Positions 24,803 to 34,200 of a stretch of 44,040 bases of DNA are shown here, one piece after another. Made by a program: the position numbers and the translations under genes. The stretch is from CAZVAR01 sp964625225. Its GTDB lineage: Bacteria > Pseudomonadota > Alphaproteobacteria > JAJUGE01. Within the stretch, counting starts at the first letter, position 1; each line of letters begins with the position of its first letter. The stretch lies in the NCBI GenBank assembly GCA_964625225.1, contig CAZVAR010000013.1, positions 1 to 44,040 of the forward strand, written 5' to 3'. Under the pieces are notes generated by a model that was not told where the DNA came from, did not search any database, and was given only the letters and a program-made list of their open reading frames with translations.

Positions 24803-25085
24803 GCCGGCCGGGCAGCCGCACGCCGCTCGGCCGGATCGAGGTCCTCCCCGATCAGGCGCGATCGTGCCTAATGCGTGTTCCGGAGGGCTCTGCGGCGATT
24901 AATGCTGCGGAGATGGAGTCATCGGCAGTTGCGAACGGGTGTCACGTCTGGTATCGTCCACGCCCATTAGAACGAAATTTTAACCCTTTTTAGGGGCCTT
25001 AATTACTAATCATTAATATGAGCAGTCGAGACTCCCGCCTCCGAGTATCCGCGTCCGCTCGGAAGGTAGAGGATTGGAGTCTTCG
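24803..25085. promoter_or_regulatory. Upstream region of the bcs core operon
   Basis: This AT-rich stretch between bcsZ and the leader ORF likely holds the operon promoter. TTGCGA and TATCGT are 17 bases apart near 24929-24957, a fair sigma-70-like pair. Downstream is a T/A-rich run with the interrupted inverted repeat TTAAT (24999-25003) / ATTAA (25012-25016), which could be an operator. There is no protein gene here that I can support. Confidence 0.4.
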
Positions 25086-25163
25086 ATGATGTCGACGACG
25101 AGCGTCGGGGCGAGGTTTTCGCGGGGGGCGATCGGGGATTGGTTAGGGGGGACCGCGCAGTGA
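25086..25163 (+). CDS. 25-aa leader ORF overlapping the BcsP/BcsR-like gene
   Basis: A short ORF starts at two successive ATGs with GGAG 6 bases upstream. It encodes a 25-residue peptide (basic middle, GARFSRGAIGDWLGG). Its TGA stop overlaps the GTG start of the next gene (GTGA at 25160-25163). The layout suggests translational coupling rather than a protein with its own function. It could be a chance ORF, so it is a tentative call. Confidence 0.4.
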   Translation: MMSTTSVGARFSRGAIGDWLGGTAQ

Positions 25164-25579
25164 GCAGGGCGGCGGATATTGAGCGAATCATCGCGCATAT
25201 CGGCGCGACCGATTTGACCTATCGGGAATTCGAGCCGCCCCCGGACACCGATCTGGCGCGCGCGAGCTGGTCCCTTGTGCATTCCGCGACCGGACCGGAC
25301 GACGGTTCCACACAGCAGCCGATGCGTCCGCCGGCCCCCGAACAACGGCCAGCCGCTCTCCGCGAACGGGTCGCCGAGCGCGCTGCGGCCCCGACGCGCG
25401 CGCCGGAGTCTGCGCCGGATGCGACGGCGCCCCCCGAGTCGCCGCCGCCCGCGGGCCGAGCCAGGCCGTTGCAGCAGGTTTTTGCGCGGCTGGGCGGTCG
25501 CGCCGCTGGCTCAGGTGAGTCCTCTTCCGGCGACCGATCCGCAACGCCGCTCGCTCAGGTCTTCAAGCGTCTGTCCTAG
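25160..25579 (+). CDS. BcsP/BcsR-like cellulose operon accessory protein
   Basis: This is a 139-aa protein just before bcsQ. The N-terminal part (ATDLTYREFEPP) resembles the Y-x-x-F segment of small bcs accessory proteins of the BcsR/BcsP group. The middle is Pro/Ala-rich. Two near-copies of one motif close it: RPLQQVFARLGG (around 104-115) and TPLAQVFKRLS at the very end. Such PLxxVFxRL tails occur in BcsO/BcsP-type proteins as I recall them, but I cannot verify the family. It starts at a GTG with GGGGGGA upstream and ends 2 bases before bcsQ. Role: probably assists complex assembly or localisation, inferred from context. Confidence 0.6.
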   Translation: MSRAADIERIIAHIGATDLTYREFEPPPDTDLARASWSLVHSATGPDDGSTQQPMRPPAPEQRPAALRERVAERAAAPTRAPESAPDATAPPESPPPAGRARPLQQVFARLGGRAAGSGESSSGDRSATPLAQVFKRLS

Positions 25580-25581
25580 CT

Positions 25582-26379
25582 ATGCCCTTGCTCAGCTTTG
25601 CCTCGCCGAAGGGGGGGGTGGGCAAGACGATGCTGGTGGCGAATGTCGGCCTCGAGCTACAGCGCCTTGGCTGGCAAGTGCTTGTCATCGATTTCGACCC
25701 CCAGAACGCGTTGCGCCTTCATTTCGCCATGCCGCTCGCGGACCGACGCGGCCTGGCCCTGGAGAGTGTGCGCAATCGCCCCTGGGAGGATCTGGTCTTC
25801 GAAACGGCGGTCGGCGTTCTGCTGCTTCCCTTCGGCGGCCTCAGCAATCGTGAAATCGAGCGCCTGAGCGGGTTCGTCCGGGGCAACCGGAACTGGCTGC
25901 GCGATCGTATGCTGCCGTTCCTGGAAGTCCCTGAGTTGCTCGTGCTGGTCGACCTGCCGCCGGGACGTTCCGTCTTTCTCGAGGAAGTCGCTCCGATGGC
26001 GGACCTCAACTTGGCGGTCCTCCTGTCCGATGCGAGCTCGATCGCGGTACTCCCCAGCATCGAATCGGGCGAGTTCTTCGAGAATTCGACCGGCGCGCGG
26101 GATGCCGACAGAACCCATTACGTGCTGAACCAGGTGGATATCCGCCGGCGGCTGCGCCGCGACGTCCTGACCGTGCTGCGGGCGAAGCTCGGCGATCGGC
26201 TCGCCGGCGTGGTGTACCGGGACGAGGCGGTGCAGGAGGCGATCGGAGCGCAGCGGCTGATCGCCGACTTCGCACCGGATAGCAAGGCGGCGCACGACAT
26301 CGCCGCGCTGGCCGAACGACTCGACCTGCTGCTCGCGGACTCAATGGCCGGCAGGCAGCCGGCGAAGGTGGCGGTATAA
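25582..26379 (+). CDS. bcsQ: Cellulose synthase-associated ParA-like ATPase BcsQ
   Basis: This is a 265-aa MinD/ParA-family ATPase of the bcs operon. The deviant Walker A is SPKGGVGKTM (Lys10, Lys15), switch I is IDFDPQNALRLHF, and Walker B is VLVDLPPG near residue 117. BcsQ acts in the cytoplasm and is needed for cellulose production and positioning of the complex in some species. There is no clear ribosome site; it starts 2 bases after the BcsP-like gene and its stop shares one base with the next start (TAATG), so translation is coupled throughout. Confidence 0.9.
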   Translation: MPLLSFASPKGGVGKTMLVANVGLELQRLGWQVLVIDFDPQNALRLHFAMPLADRRGLALESVRNRPWEDLVFETAVGVLLLPFGGLSNREIERLSGFVRGNRNWLRDRMLPFLEVPELLVLVDLPPGRSVFLEEVAPMADLNLAVLLSDASSIAVLPSIESGEFFENSTGARDADRTHYVLNQVDIRRRLRRDVLTVLRAKLGDRLAGVVYRDEAVQEAIGAQRLIADFAPDSKAAHDIAALAERLDLLLADSMAGRQPAKVAV

Positions 26380-29300
26380 TGAACGATCGCGTGAGGGAAG
26401 CGGCCGGGCAGGGCCGTGAGCGACCGCTGTGGCTGATTCTCGCGGTCGTCCTCGGCATGATTCCGCTGGCGTTTGTCGTGGTCGCCGACCTCGACCTCGA
26501 GTCGCAGGCGATCTTCGCCTGCCTGTGCCTGTTGGCGCTGTTCATCCTGGACCGGTTCGAGGGGCGGAAGGTCACGCTGATCCTGATCATCCTCTCGATC
26601 GTCGTGTCCACCCGCTACATCTGGTGGCGGCTGACCAGCACGCTCGAGTTCGAGAGCTTCCTCGAGGCGTTCCTCGGTTACGGCCTGTTCCTGGCCGAGA
26701 TCTATGCCTGGATGGTGCTGCTGCTCAGCTATCTGCAGACGGCATGGCCCTTGGAGCGGCGGCCGGTGCCGTTGCCCGAGGACGTGACGACCTGGCCGAC
26801 GGTCGACATCTTCATCCCGACCTACAACGAGCCGCTGTCGGTGGTCCGGATCAGCGTGCTCGGTGCCCTCAGCATCGACTACCCGCGGGACAAGATGCGG
26901 GTCTGGATTCTCGACGATGGCCGTCGCGAGGAGTTTCGGCAGTTCGCCGAGGAGGCGGGGGCCGGCTACATCACCCGCGACAACAATCTGCACGCCAAGG
27001 CCGGCAACCTGAACGAGGCGCTCAAGCAGACCGATGGCGAGCTGATCGCCATCTTCGATGCCGACCATGTCCCCACCCGTGCCTTTCTGCAGATGACGGT
27101 CGGCTGGTTCCTGCGCGACGAGAAGCTGGCCGTCGTGCAGACGCCCCATCATTTCTACTCGCCCGATCCGTTCGCCCGGAATCTTGCCACCGGCTACGCC
27201 ATTCCGTCCGAAGGCGCGCTGTTCTATGGCCTGGTCCAGGAGGGCAACGACTTCTGGAACGCCGCGTTCTTCTGCGGCTCGTCGGCGGTGATCCGCCGCT
27301 CGGCGCTCGAGAAGATCGGCGGCTTCGCGACCGAGACCGTCACGGAGGACGCGCATACGGCGTTGCGCCTGCACCGGGCCGGTTTCACGTCGGCCTATCT
27401 GCGCGTGCCGCTCGCTGCCGGGCTCTCGACCGAGCGGCTGGCGATCCACATGGGTCAGCGGATGCGCTGGGCGCGCGGAATGACCCAGATTTTCAGGGTC
27501 GACAATCCACTGTTCGGCCGCGGCCTGACGTTCGCGCAGCGCCTCTGCTACCTCAACGCGATGCTGCACTTCTTCTTTGCGCTGCCGCGTTTCGTCTTCC
27601 TGACGGCGCCACTCGCCTACCTGCTGTTCCAGCAGAACATCCTGGGCACAACGGCGCTGGCGATTCTGGCCTATGCCGGGCCGCATCTGGTGCATGCGGT
27701 CGTCACCAACTCGCGCATCCAGTCCCGCTTCCGACATTCCTTCTGGGGCGAGGTCTATGAGAGCGTCCTGACGTTCTATCTGCTCAAGCCGACGCTCATC
27801 ACCCTGATCAATCCCCGTCGCGGCGCGTTCAACGTCACCGACAAGGGCGGGCTGCTACCGGACAGTTACTTCGACTACCGCGTGGTGCGGCCGCAGATCA
27901 TCCTGATCGCGGTGCTCTCCTTCGCCGTCCTGATCGGCGTGTTGCGCCTCATCTTCGAGAATTTGTCCGAGAGCGACGTTCAGGTCCTGGCCCTCAACAT
28001 GGCCTGGGCGGTTTTCAACCTGCTGACCCTGGGGGCGGCGGTCGCGGTCGCGCGCGAGGCGCGGCAGGTGCGCAGCCATGTGCGACTGAAGGTCCGGGTG
28101 CCGGCGGTGATCTACCTGCCGGACGGCCGTACGGTCGTGACCGAGTCGGAGGATATCTCCATGGGCGGCGCCTATTTCCGGGTGCGCCGCCCGGACGGCG
28201 TCGGGCCGGACGATCATCTCGACATCGAGCTGCCCGCGGGCCGGGATTCCGTCGTGCTTCCGGCCCGGATCGTCAGCTGGGACGACCAGAGCCTCCGGGT
28301 CATGTTCGAACTGGCAACGGTCGCCGACTATCGGCGGCTGGTGCGGGTGATCTTCAGCCGCGCGGACGCATGGCTTTCCTGGGACGACTATGCACCGGAC
28401 CGGCCGCTGCGGGCCGCCCGATCGATCTTCGTCAACATTGCTGGCCTCTTCTACAAGCCGAGGGTGCGGCCTGTGACTTCGAGAAGAACAACGGACGATT
28501 CCAGTTCTCCGCCGCCAGCGACGCCCGGGCGCCGACCGTCGCTGCTCTCGCGTCAGCGCAGGCGCTCCGCTCCCGCCGCCCTACTGATGGGCATGCTGGG
28601 CGCCGGGCTGCTGGCGCTGACGATCGTCGGGCCGGCGGATGCGCAAGGGGTGGCGCCGCGCGGCGCCGACTCCGCGCTGGATCCTGCAGGGCCACGGCCG
28701 ACCGGCCAGGCAGCGCCGACGCGGACTCCACCGGCTGCGGTGACGCCCGCACAGTCCGGCTCCGCCGTGCGGCCGCCGATTGCCACCTCGCGCCCGCCGT
28801 CGGGTGCCGCGCCGACCCCGGCGCAGCTCGCCTACGAACGGGCCAATTCGCCCGTCGCCCTGGATGGCTCGGAGGGGGTACCCGGCCAGAACGGCGTTCC
28901 CGGCCAGCCGCGCCCCTCCGGGGACCCGGTGGTGCAACGGCAGCCGCGCGGCTTCGCCTTCCAGCCCCTGGGCGGTACCGTTCCGGGCCAAGCCCCACGG
29001 CCGGGCGAGGCGGCGCGCACCGCTACCGCCGCCCAGCCGGAGCTGATCGTGCCGGGACTTCCGGACACCGGCGGCACCCGGACCGACATCGTGTCGCTGA
29101 AGGACCTCGGTGACCAGGCGCCGATCCGGCTGCAGGGCGTCGAAGACGACGCGACTCGCAATTTCTCGGTCCGTCGCGACGAGGTCGTCACGGCGGCCCA
29201 GGTCAACCTCAACATGGCCTATTCGCCGGCCCTGATCCCCGAGCTCAGCCACCTGCACGTGTTCATCAACAACGAGCTGATCGGCTCGGTGCAGCTTCTG

Positions 29301-31208
29301 AAGGAGTTCTCGGAGAGCCGCACATTGCAGCTCCCGGTCAATCCGGTGTTGTTCCAGGAGGACAACAGCGTCCGCTTCCAGTTCGTCGGCCATTACACGT
29401 TGGGCTGCGAGGACCCGCTTCACTCGAGCCTCTGGGCCCTCGTGAGCAATACGACGACGCTGGAGATGCGCAAAGAGCGCCTGCCGCTGCGCAATGACCT
29501 GTCGCTGCTGCCGCTCCCGTTCTTCGACCGGCGTGATCTCAACGCCCTGACCCTTCCTTTCGTCTTTGCCGACGCGCCGTCGATTCCGATGCTGCAGGCG
29601 GCGGGCACGGTCGCCTCCTATTTCGGCGATCTGGCGTCTTATCGCGGGGCGAGTTTCCCGGTCAGCTTCGGCGAGGTACCGGAGGGCAATGCGGTCGTGT
29701 TCGCGACCGGAACGGCGCGGCCGTCCGGCCTGTCGCTCCCGGAGATCGTGGGACCGACGCTCGCTGTCGTCACGAACCCGTACAACCCCAATGCCAAGCT
29801 GTTGCTGGTCCTGGGGCGCACGGATGAGGAACTACAGGCAGCGGCGCGCACGCTGGCGCTCGGCGCGAAGGCTCTTTCCGGTCCGACCGCCGTGGTGGCG
29901 CCGCCCGTCCTGCCGGATCGCCAGCCCTTCGATGCGCCGGCGTGGATTCCGACCGACCGTCCGGTCTATATGGGCGAGATGGTGGCGCCGACCGACCTCG
30001 TCGGCCACGGCCTCTATCCCGGCGTGCTGACGGTCAACTTCCAGGCGGCACCCGGCTACTTCGCCTGGCGCGAGGCCGGCATTCCGCTCGTCGTCAAGTA
30101 CCGCTACCCGTCGGGCGAATGGATCGACTGGTCCAATTCACGGCTCGACGTCCTGATCAACAATTTCTACCTCAAGAGTCTGCCGCTGCAGCAGGACGGC
30201 ACGATGCAGCGGATTCGCGATGCGCTCGGCCGCGACTTCACCGTCAACGAAGGGACGGTCAGCATTCCGCCCTACCTGATCACCGGGCAGAACCAGCTTC
30301 AGTTCTTCTTCGATCTCAAGCCGTACATTCCCGGTTACTGCGAACGCCACCCGCCGGAGAACATCGAGGTCGCGATCGACCCAGACACGGTGATCGACTT
30401 CAGCAGGACGCTCCGTTACGCGCCGTTGCCGAACCTCGCCTTCTTCGTCAATTCCGGCTATCCGTTCACCCGGCTCGCCGATCTGAGCGAGACGGCGGTC
30501 GTGCTGCCCGATCAGGTTACGCCCGACGAGGTGCAGGCATATCTCGGCCTGATGGGCATGATGGGCGACGCGACCGGCTATCCGGCCACCAAGCACGTGG
30601 TGGTGACATCGAGCCAGGTCGACACCGTGCGTACCCGCGACCTTCTGGTGATCGGGAGCTTCGACCGGCAGCCGCTGGTCGGCGCCTGGAGCGAGAAGAG
30701 CCCCTTCCGGGTGGAGAACGGTGAGCTCCGGGTGCGGATGACCTCCGGCCTCGACCGGTTCTATACCATCCTCGACCAGACCGATTCGGACGCGGAGCGA
30801 CGCCTGGCCGATCAGCTTCTCGTCTCGACAGGTGACGACCTGGCGGCGCTGATCAGCTACGAGTCGCCGCTTGCCAGCGACCGCACGGTGGTCATGGTCG
30901 TCGCCGCACAGCCGGAAGGCGTGGTCAAGATCGCCGACGCGGTCCGATCCGACGAGTTGGCGCCGGCGGTCCAGGGTGATCTGGTCGTCTTCAAGGGCAA
31001 CCAGCTCTCCAGCTTCCGGGTGGGCAGCCAGTATACGCGGGCGGAGGAGGACTTGCCGCTGACCACCCGCATCCGCTGGTGGTTTTCCGACAAGCCGTTC
31101 TTGCTGCTGGCCTTTCTGGCGCTCGGCGTGGTCCTGATCGCCATCGCCCTGTTCTGGCTGCTGCGCCGTTTGGCCGCGATCCGGCTACGCCGGCGGGACC
31201 GCGCATAG
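26379..31208 (+). CDS. bcsAB: Fused cellulose synthase BcsA-BcsB (AcsAB type)
   Basis: A single 1609-aa frame joins catalytic BcsA and periplasmic BcsB. Residues ~25-140 hold N-terminal membrane helices. The GT2 domain follows (FIPTYNEPL at ~145, DDGRR ~178, DADHVP ~227, TVTED ~320, QRMRW at ~360), giving the D, DxD, TED and QxxRW signature of processive synthases. More membrane helices come next, then a PilZ domain for cyclic-di-GMP (R-S-H-V-R near 567 and EDISMGG). A Ser/Arg-rich link leads to a hydrophobic segment at ~734-755, the former BcsB signal peptide, now an internal span. A Pro-rich link and BcsB (from ~887) follow, with a C-terminal anchor at ~1571-1597. Cyclic-di-GMP activation is expected from PilZ. 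Confidence 0.95.
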   Translation: MNDRVREAAGQGRERPLWLILAVVLGMIPLAFVVVADLDLESQAIFACLCLLALFILDRFEGRKVTLILIILSIVVSTRYIWWRLTSTLEFESFLEAFLGYGLFLAEIYAWMVLLLSYLQTAWPLERRPVPLPEDVTTWPTVDIFIPTYNEPLSVVRISVLGALSIDYPRDKMRVWILDDGRREEFRQFAEEAGAGYITRDNNLHAKAGNLNEALKQTDGELIAIFDADHVPTRAFLQMTVGWFLRDEKLAVVQTPHHFYSPDPFARNLATGYAIPSEGALFYGLVQEGNDFWNAAFFCGSSAVIRRSALEKIGGFATETVTEDAHTALRLHRAGFTSAYLRVPLAAGLSTERLAIHMGQRMRWARGMTQIFRVDNPLFGRGLTFAQRLCYLNAMLHFFFALPRFVFLTAPLAYLLFQQNILGTTALAILAYAGPHLVHAVVTNSRIQSRFRHSFWGEVYESVLTFYLLKPTLITLINPRRGAFNVTDKGGLLPDSYFDYRVVRPQIILIAVLSFAVLIGVLRLIFENLSESDVQVLALNMAWAVFNLLTLGAAVAVAREARQVRSHVRLKVRVPAVIYLPDGRTVVTESEDISMGGAYFRVRRPDGVGPDDHLDIELPAGRDSVVLPARIVSWDDQSLRVMFELATVADYRRLVRVIFSRADAWLSWDDYAPDRPLRAARSIFVNIAGLFYKPRVRPVTSRRTTDDSSSPPPATPGRRPSLLSRQRRRSAPAALLMGMLGAGLLALTIVGPADAQGVAPRGADSALDPAGPRPTGQAAPTRTPPAAVTPAQSGSAVRPPIATSRPPSGAAPTPAQLAYERANSPVALDGSEGVPGQNGVPGQPRPSGDPVVQRQPRGFAFQPLGGTVPGQAPRPGEAARTATAAQPELIVPGLPDTGGTRTDIVSLKDLGDQAPIRLQGVEDDATRNFSVRRDEVVTAAQVNLNMAYSPALIPELSHLHVFINNELIGSVQLLKEFSESRTLQLPVNPVLFQEDNSVRFQFVGHYTLGCEDPLHSSLWALVSNTTTLEMRKERLPLRNDLSLLPLPFFDRRDLNALTLPFVFADAPSIPMLQAAGTVASYFGDLASYRGASFPVSFGEVPEGNAVVFATGTARPSGLSLPEIVGPTLAVVTNPYNPNAKLLLVLGRTDEELQAAARTLALGAKALSGPTAVVAPPVLPDRQPFDAPAWIPTDRPVYMGEMVAPTDLVGHGLYPGVLTVNFQAAPGYFAWREAGIPLVVKYRYPSGEWIDWSNSRLDVLINNFYLKSLPLQQDGTMQRIRDALGRDFTVNEGTVSIPPYLITGQNQLQFFFDLKPYIPGYCERHPPENIEVAIDPDTVIDFSRTLRYAPLPNLAFFVNSGYPFTRLADLSETAVVLPDQVTPDEVQAYLGLMGMMGDATGYPATKHVVVTSSQVDTVRTRDLLVIGSFDRQPLVGAWSEKSPFRVENGELRVRMTSGLDRFYTILDQTDSDAERRLADQLLVSTGDDLAALISYESPLASDRTVVMVVAAQPEGVVKIADAVRSDELAPAVQGDLVVFKGNQLSSFRVGSQYTRAEEDLPLTTRIRWWFSDKPFLLLAFLALGVVLIAIALFWLLRRLAAIRLRRRDRA

Positions 31209-31236
31209 CGTTCAAGGCCCTGCGAGGGAGAGTAGG

Positions 31237-34200
31237 TTGACATCGATCGGAATCCGCCTCGGCGTCGGTCTGTTGATTTCGGCGGCTCCGCTGGCCCTCG
31301 CTTCCGCGGTGGCGGCAAGCGAGTGGACCAGCCTCGCCCAGGCGCTGCCGGACAACCCATTCGCGGGCCCCGCCGTCGGGGCGCAGACGAGCCTTGCCCA
31401 AACACCCGAAACGACACAGGCGAGCGACGCCGAACGAACGCTGCTCGAGCGCGCCCGCTACTGGAAGGCCCGCAGCCGGCCCGATCTGGCGCAGGAGGCG
31501 CTGGAACGGTTGCTGCGCAGCAATCCGAGCCACCTGCAGGCCCTTCACGAGATGGGACTCCTGGCGGCCCAGCAAGGCAATGTGGCGTCGGCCCGGCAGT
31601 ATCTGTCCCGGTTGCGGTCGGCGCATCCGAGTGCGGCGCGGGAGATCGCCGAGCTCGAGAAGGCGGTACAGATGGGGCAGATCGACCCCGCCGAGATCGC
31701 GGCGGCACGCCGGATGGCGGAGGCGGGAAGCTTCGAGCAGGCGGTGCGACGCTATCAGCAGGCGTTCCGCGGCGCCGAGCCCTCCGGTGCCTACGCGCTG
31801 GAATATTATCTGACGCTGGCCGGCACGGCGACCGGCTACGACGAGGGGCGCCGCGGGCTCGAGGCGCTGGCCCGCACCGGTGACCTGCAGGCCCGGCTGG
31901 CACTGGCCAAGGTCCTGACCTACCGCGACGGCAGCCGCCGCGAGGGAATCCGGCGGCTGCAGGCGCTGGCGAACGAACCGGCGGTCGCGGCCGACGCAGT
32001 GGCGGCTTGGCGGCAGGCGCTGATGTGGCTCGGGACCAGCGCGCAGGACCGTGCGCTCTACGACGCCTATCTGGCGGCGCGGCCGAACGATGCGGAGATC
32101 CGGGCGCGCCGGGACGAGGCGACACGGGTGCTGCGAGCCTCCACCGCGTCGCGTGCGGCCCGCAGCAGCGGCCCGAGCCGAAGTGCACGGCTCCGCATCC
32201 AGGGGTTTGAGGAACTGAATCAGGGCGATCTCGCCGATGCCGAGACCCGTTTCAGGGAGGCACTGCGTCTGCGGCCGTCGGATGCCGATGCGCTGGCGGG
32301 ACTCGGCATCGTCCGCCTGCGTCAGGACCGGTTCGCCGAGGCGCGGGATCTGCTCGGGCGGGCCGTGCGCGACGCCGCGGCGCGGCGCCGTTACGCCGAG
32401 GCTTACGCAACCGCGTCATTCTGGGCCGGCATGGAGGAAGCCGAGGCGGCATTCGACGGCGGCCGGTACGGCGAAGCGGAACGCATTCTGAACGATCTGA
32501 TCGGCCGGAACAGCCCGGACGCCTATCATGCCCGCCGCCTGCTCGGCGACGTGTATCTGCGGCAGGGGCGTGAGGACGCGGCCGAGCGTCAGTACCAGGC
32601 CGTGCTGCGATCGCAGCCGAACGACGTCGGTGCGATGACCGGTCTGTTCAACGTCTACTCCGCGCAGAACCGCACGCAGGACGCATTGGCGCTGGCCGGA
32701 CGGATCGAGGCCGCAGGCGCGCAGAGCGGCGGCGTGCGGGCCGGCGTGCAGCGCCTGCGGGCCAAGCAGTACGAGCTCGCCGGCGCGGATGAGGCCGCCT
32801 TCGCCGCCTATCAGGACGCGATCGTCGCCGATCCGACCGATCCCTGGCTGCGCCTCGACTTCGCCCGTTTCCTCGCGCGGCGGGGCGAGAGAGACCAAGC
32901 CAATGCCATGATGCAGGCGATCGTCGATACCGACGGCGCGCCGCCCGCGGCCCTGCAGGCGGCGGCAATCTACTTCGGCGAACTCGAGATGTGGAACGAG
33001 GGGATCGCCGCCATCGACCGTATCCCGCCGGCGTCGCAGACTGCGGAGATTCGGCAGCTCCGGGACCGCATGTATCTGACGGCCCAGCTCGCCCGCGCAC
33101 GGGCGCTGTCCGAGGCCGGCGCGACGGCCGAGGCGCGGCGGCTGCTGGAGGAGCTCTACCGGACCCCGCCCCAGACACCGGAACGTACGGGCCTGATCGC
33201 CTCGGCGATGGCGGACATCGGCGATGCCCGTCGGGCCCAGTCCATCCTGCGGCCGCTGATCGCGCAGCACGACGCGTCGCCGGACACGCGGCTGCAATAT
33301 GTCAACGTGCTGCTCAAGGCCGGCCAGGAGGCGGAGGCCGCGGCCTTCCTGCGACAGCTCGACGGCGACCCGCGCCTGACTCCGGCGCAGCGGCGCGAGC
33401 TGGCGGACAAGGCGGCCGACCTTGCGGTGATGCAGGCGGATCGCGCGCGCGAGGCCCGCAATTTCGCCGACGCCTACGACATCCTCTATCCGCATCTCGC
33501 GGCCAGCCCCGACAACCCGAACCTCTTGCTGGCGTTGGCCCGCCTCTATGCGAGCGCCGACCATCCGGAGGAGGCGCGCAGCATCTATGCCGCCGTGCTC
33601 GAGCGCGACCCGGCCAATCTGCCGGCAATCCGCGGCGCGATCGGCGCCGCGATCGACGCCCGCGATTTCGACTACGCCACGCAACTCGTCGATACCGCGC
33701 TCGCCTACCACCCGCACGAACCCCGGGTGTATTATCTGCTGGGTGAAATCGCACGGGCGCGCGGCGATTTGGGCACGGCGCGCCAGGCCCTCGAGACCGC
33801 GCAGGAACTGCGGCAGCGGGAGATCGCCGAGATTGCCGCGGTCAGCACCGACGGGCGACCGCTGCCGCCCAACCCGTTCCGGAATCTGGGGGCGCCCGAG
33901 AGCAGCCGGCTCGGCTTCGGCACCACGGTGCTGCCGCCGGCTTCCTATCCGGCACCGGGACCGGTCGGCCCGAACCCGTTCCGCAGCGGCAATCTCGGTG
34001 ACGCGGCGGGGTCCGCGCCGGTCCTGGCCGCCGAGCCGGCCCCGCCCGAACCGGTCGGCGAGCAGGTCGCCAGCGCCGATCCGGGCTACGTCTCCATGGC
34101 GCAGGCGGCGCCGCGCGCCCGACCGGCGCCGGCCCCGATCGCCGCGCCGCCGCCCGCAGCGCCCGCACCGGTGGCGGCCGGCAGCGTCTACGTGCCTCCG

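Noticed and set aside
28480..28660. Separate bcsA and bcsB genes
   Set aside because: No stop codon interrupts the frame in this junction and I see no internal start with a ribosome site, so a fusion is the direct reading.
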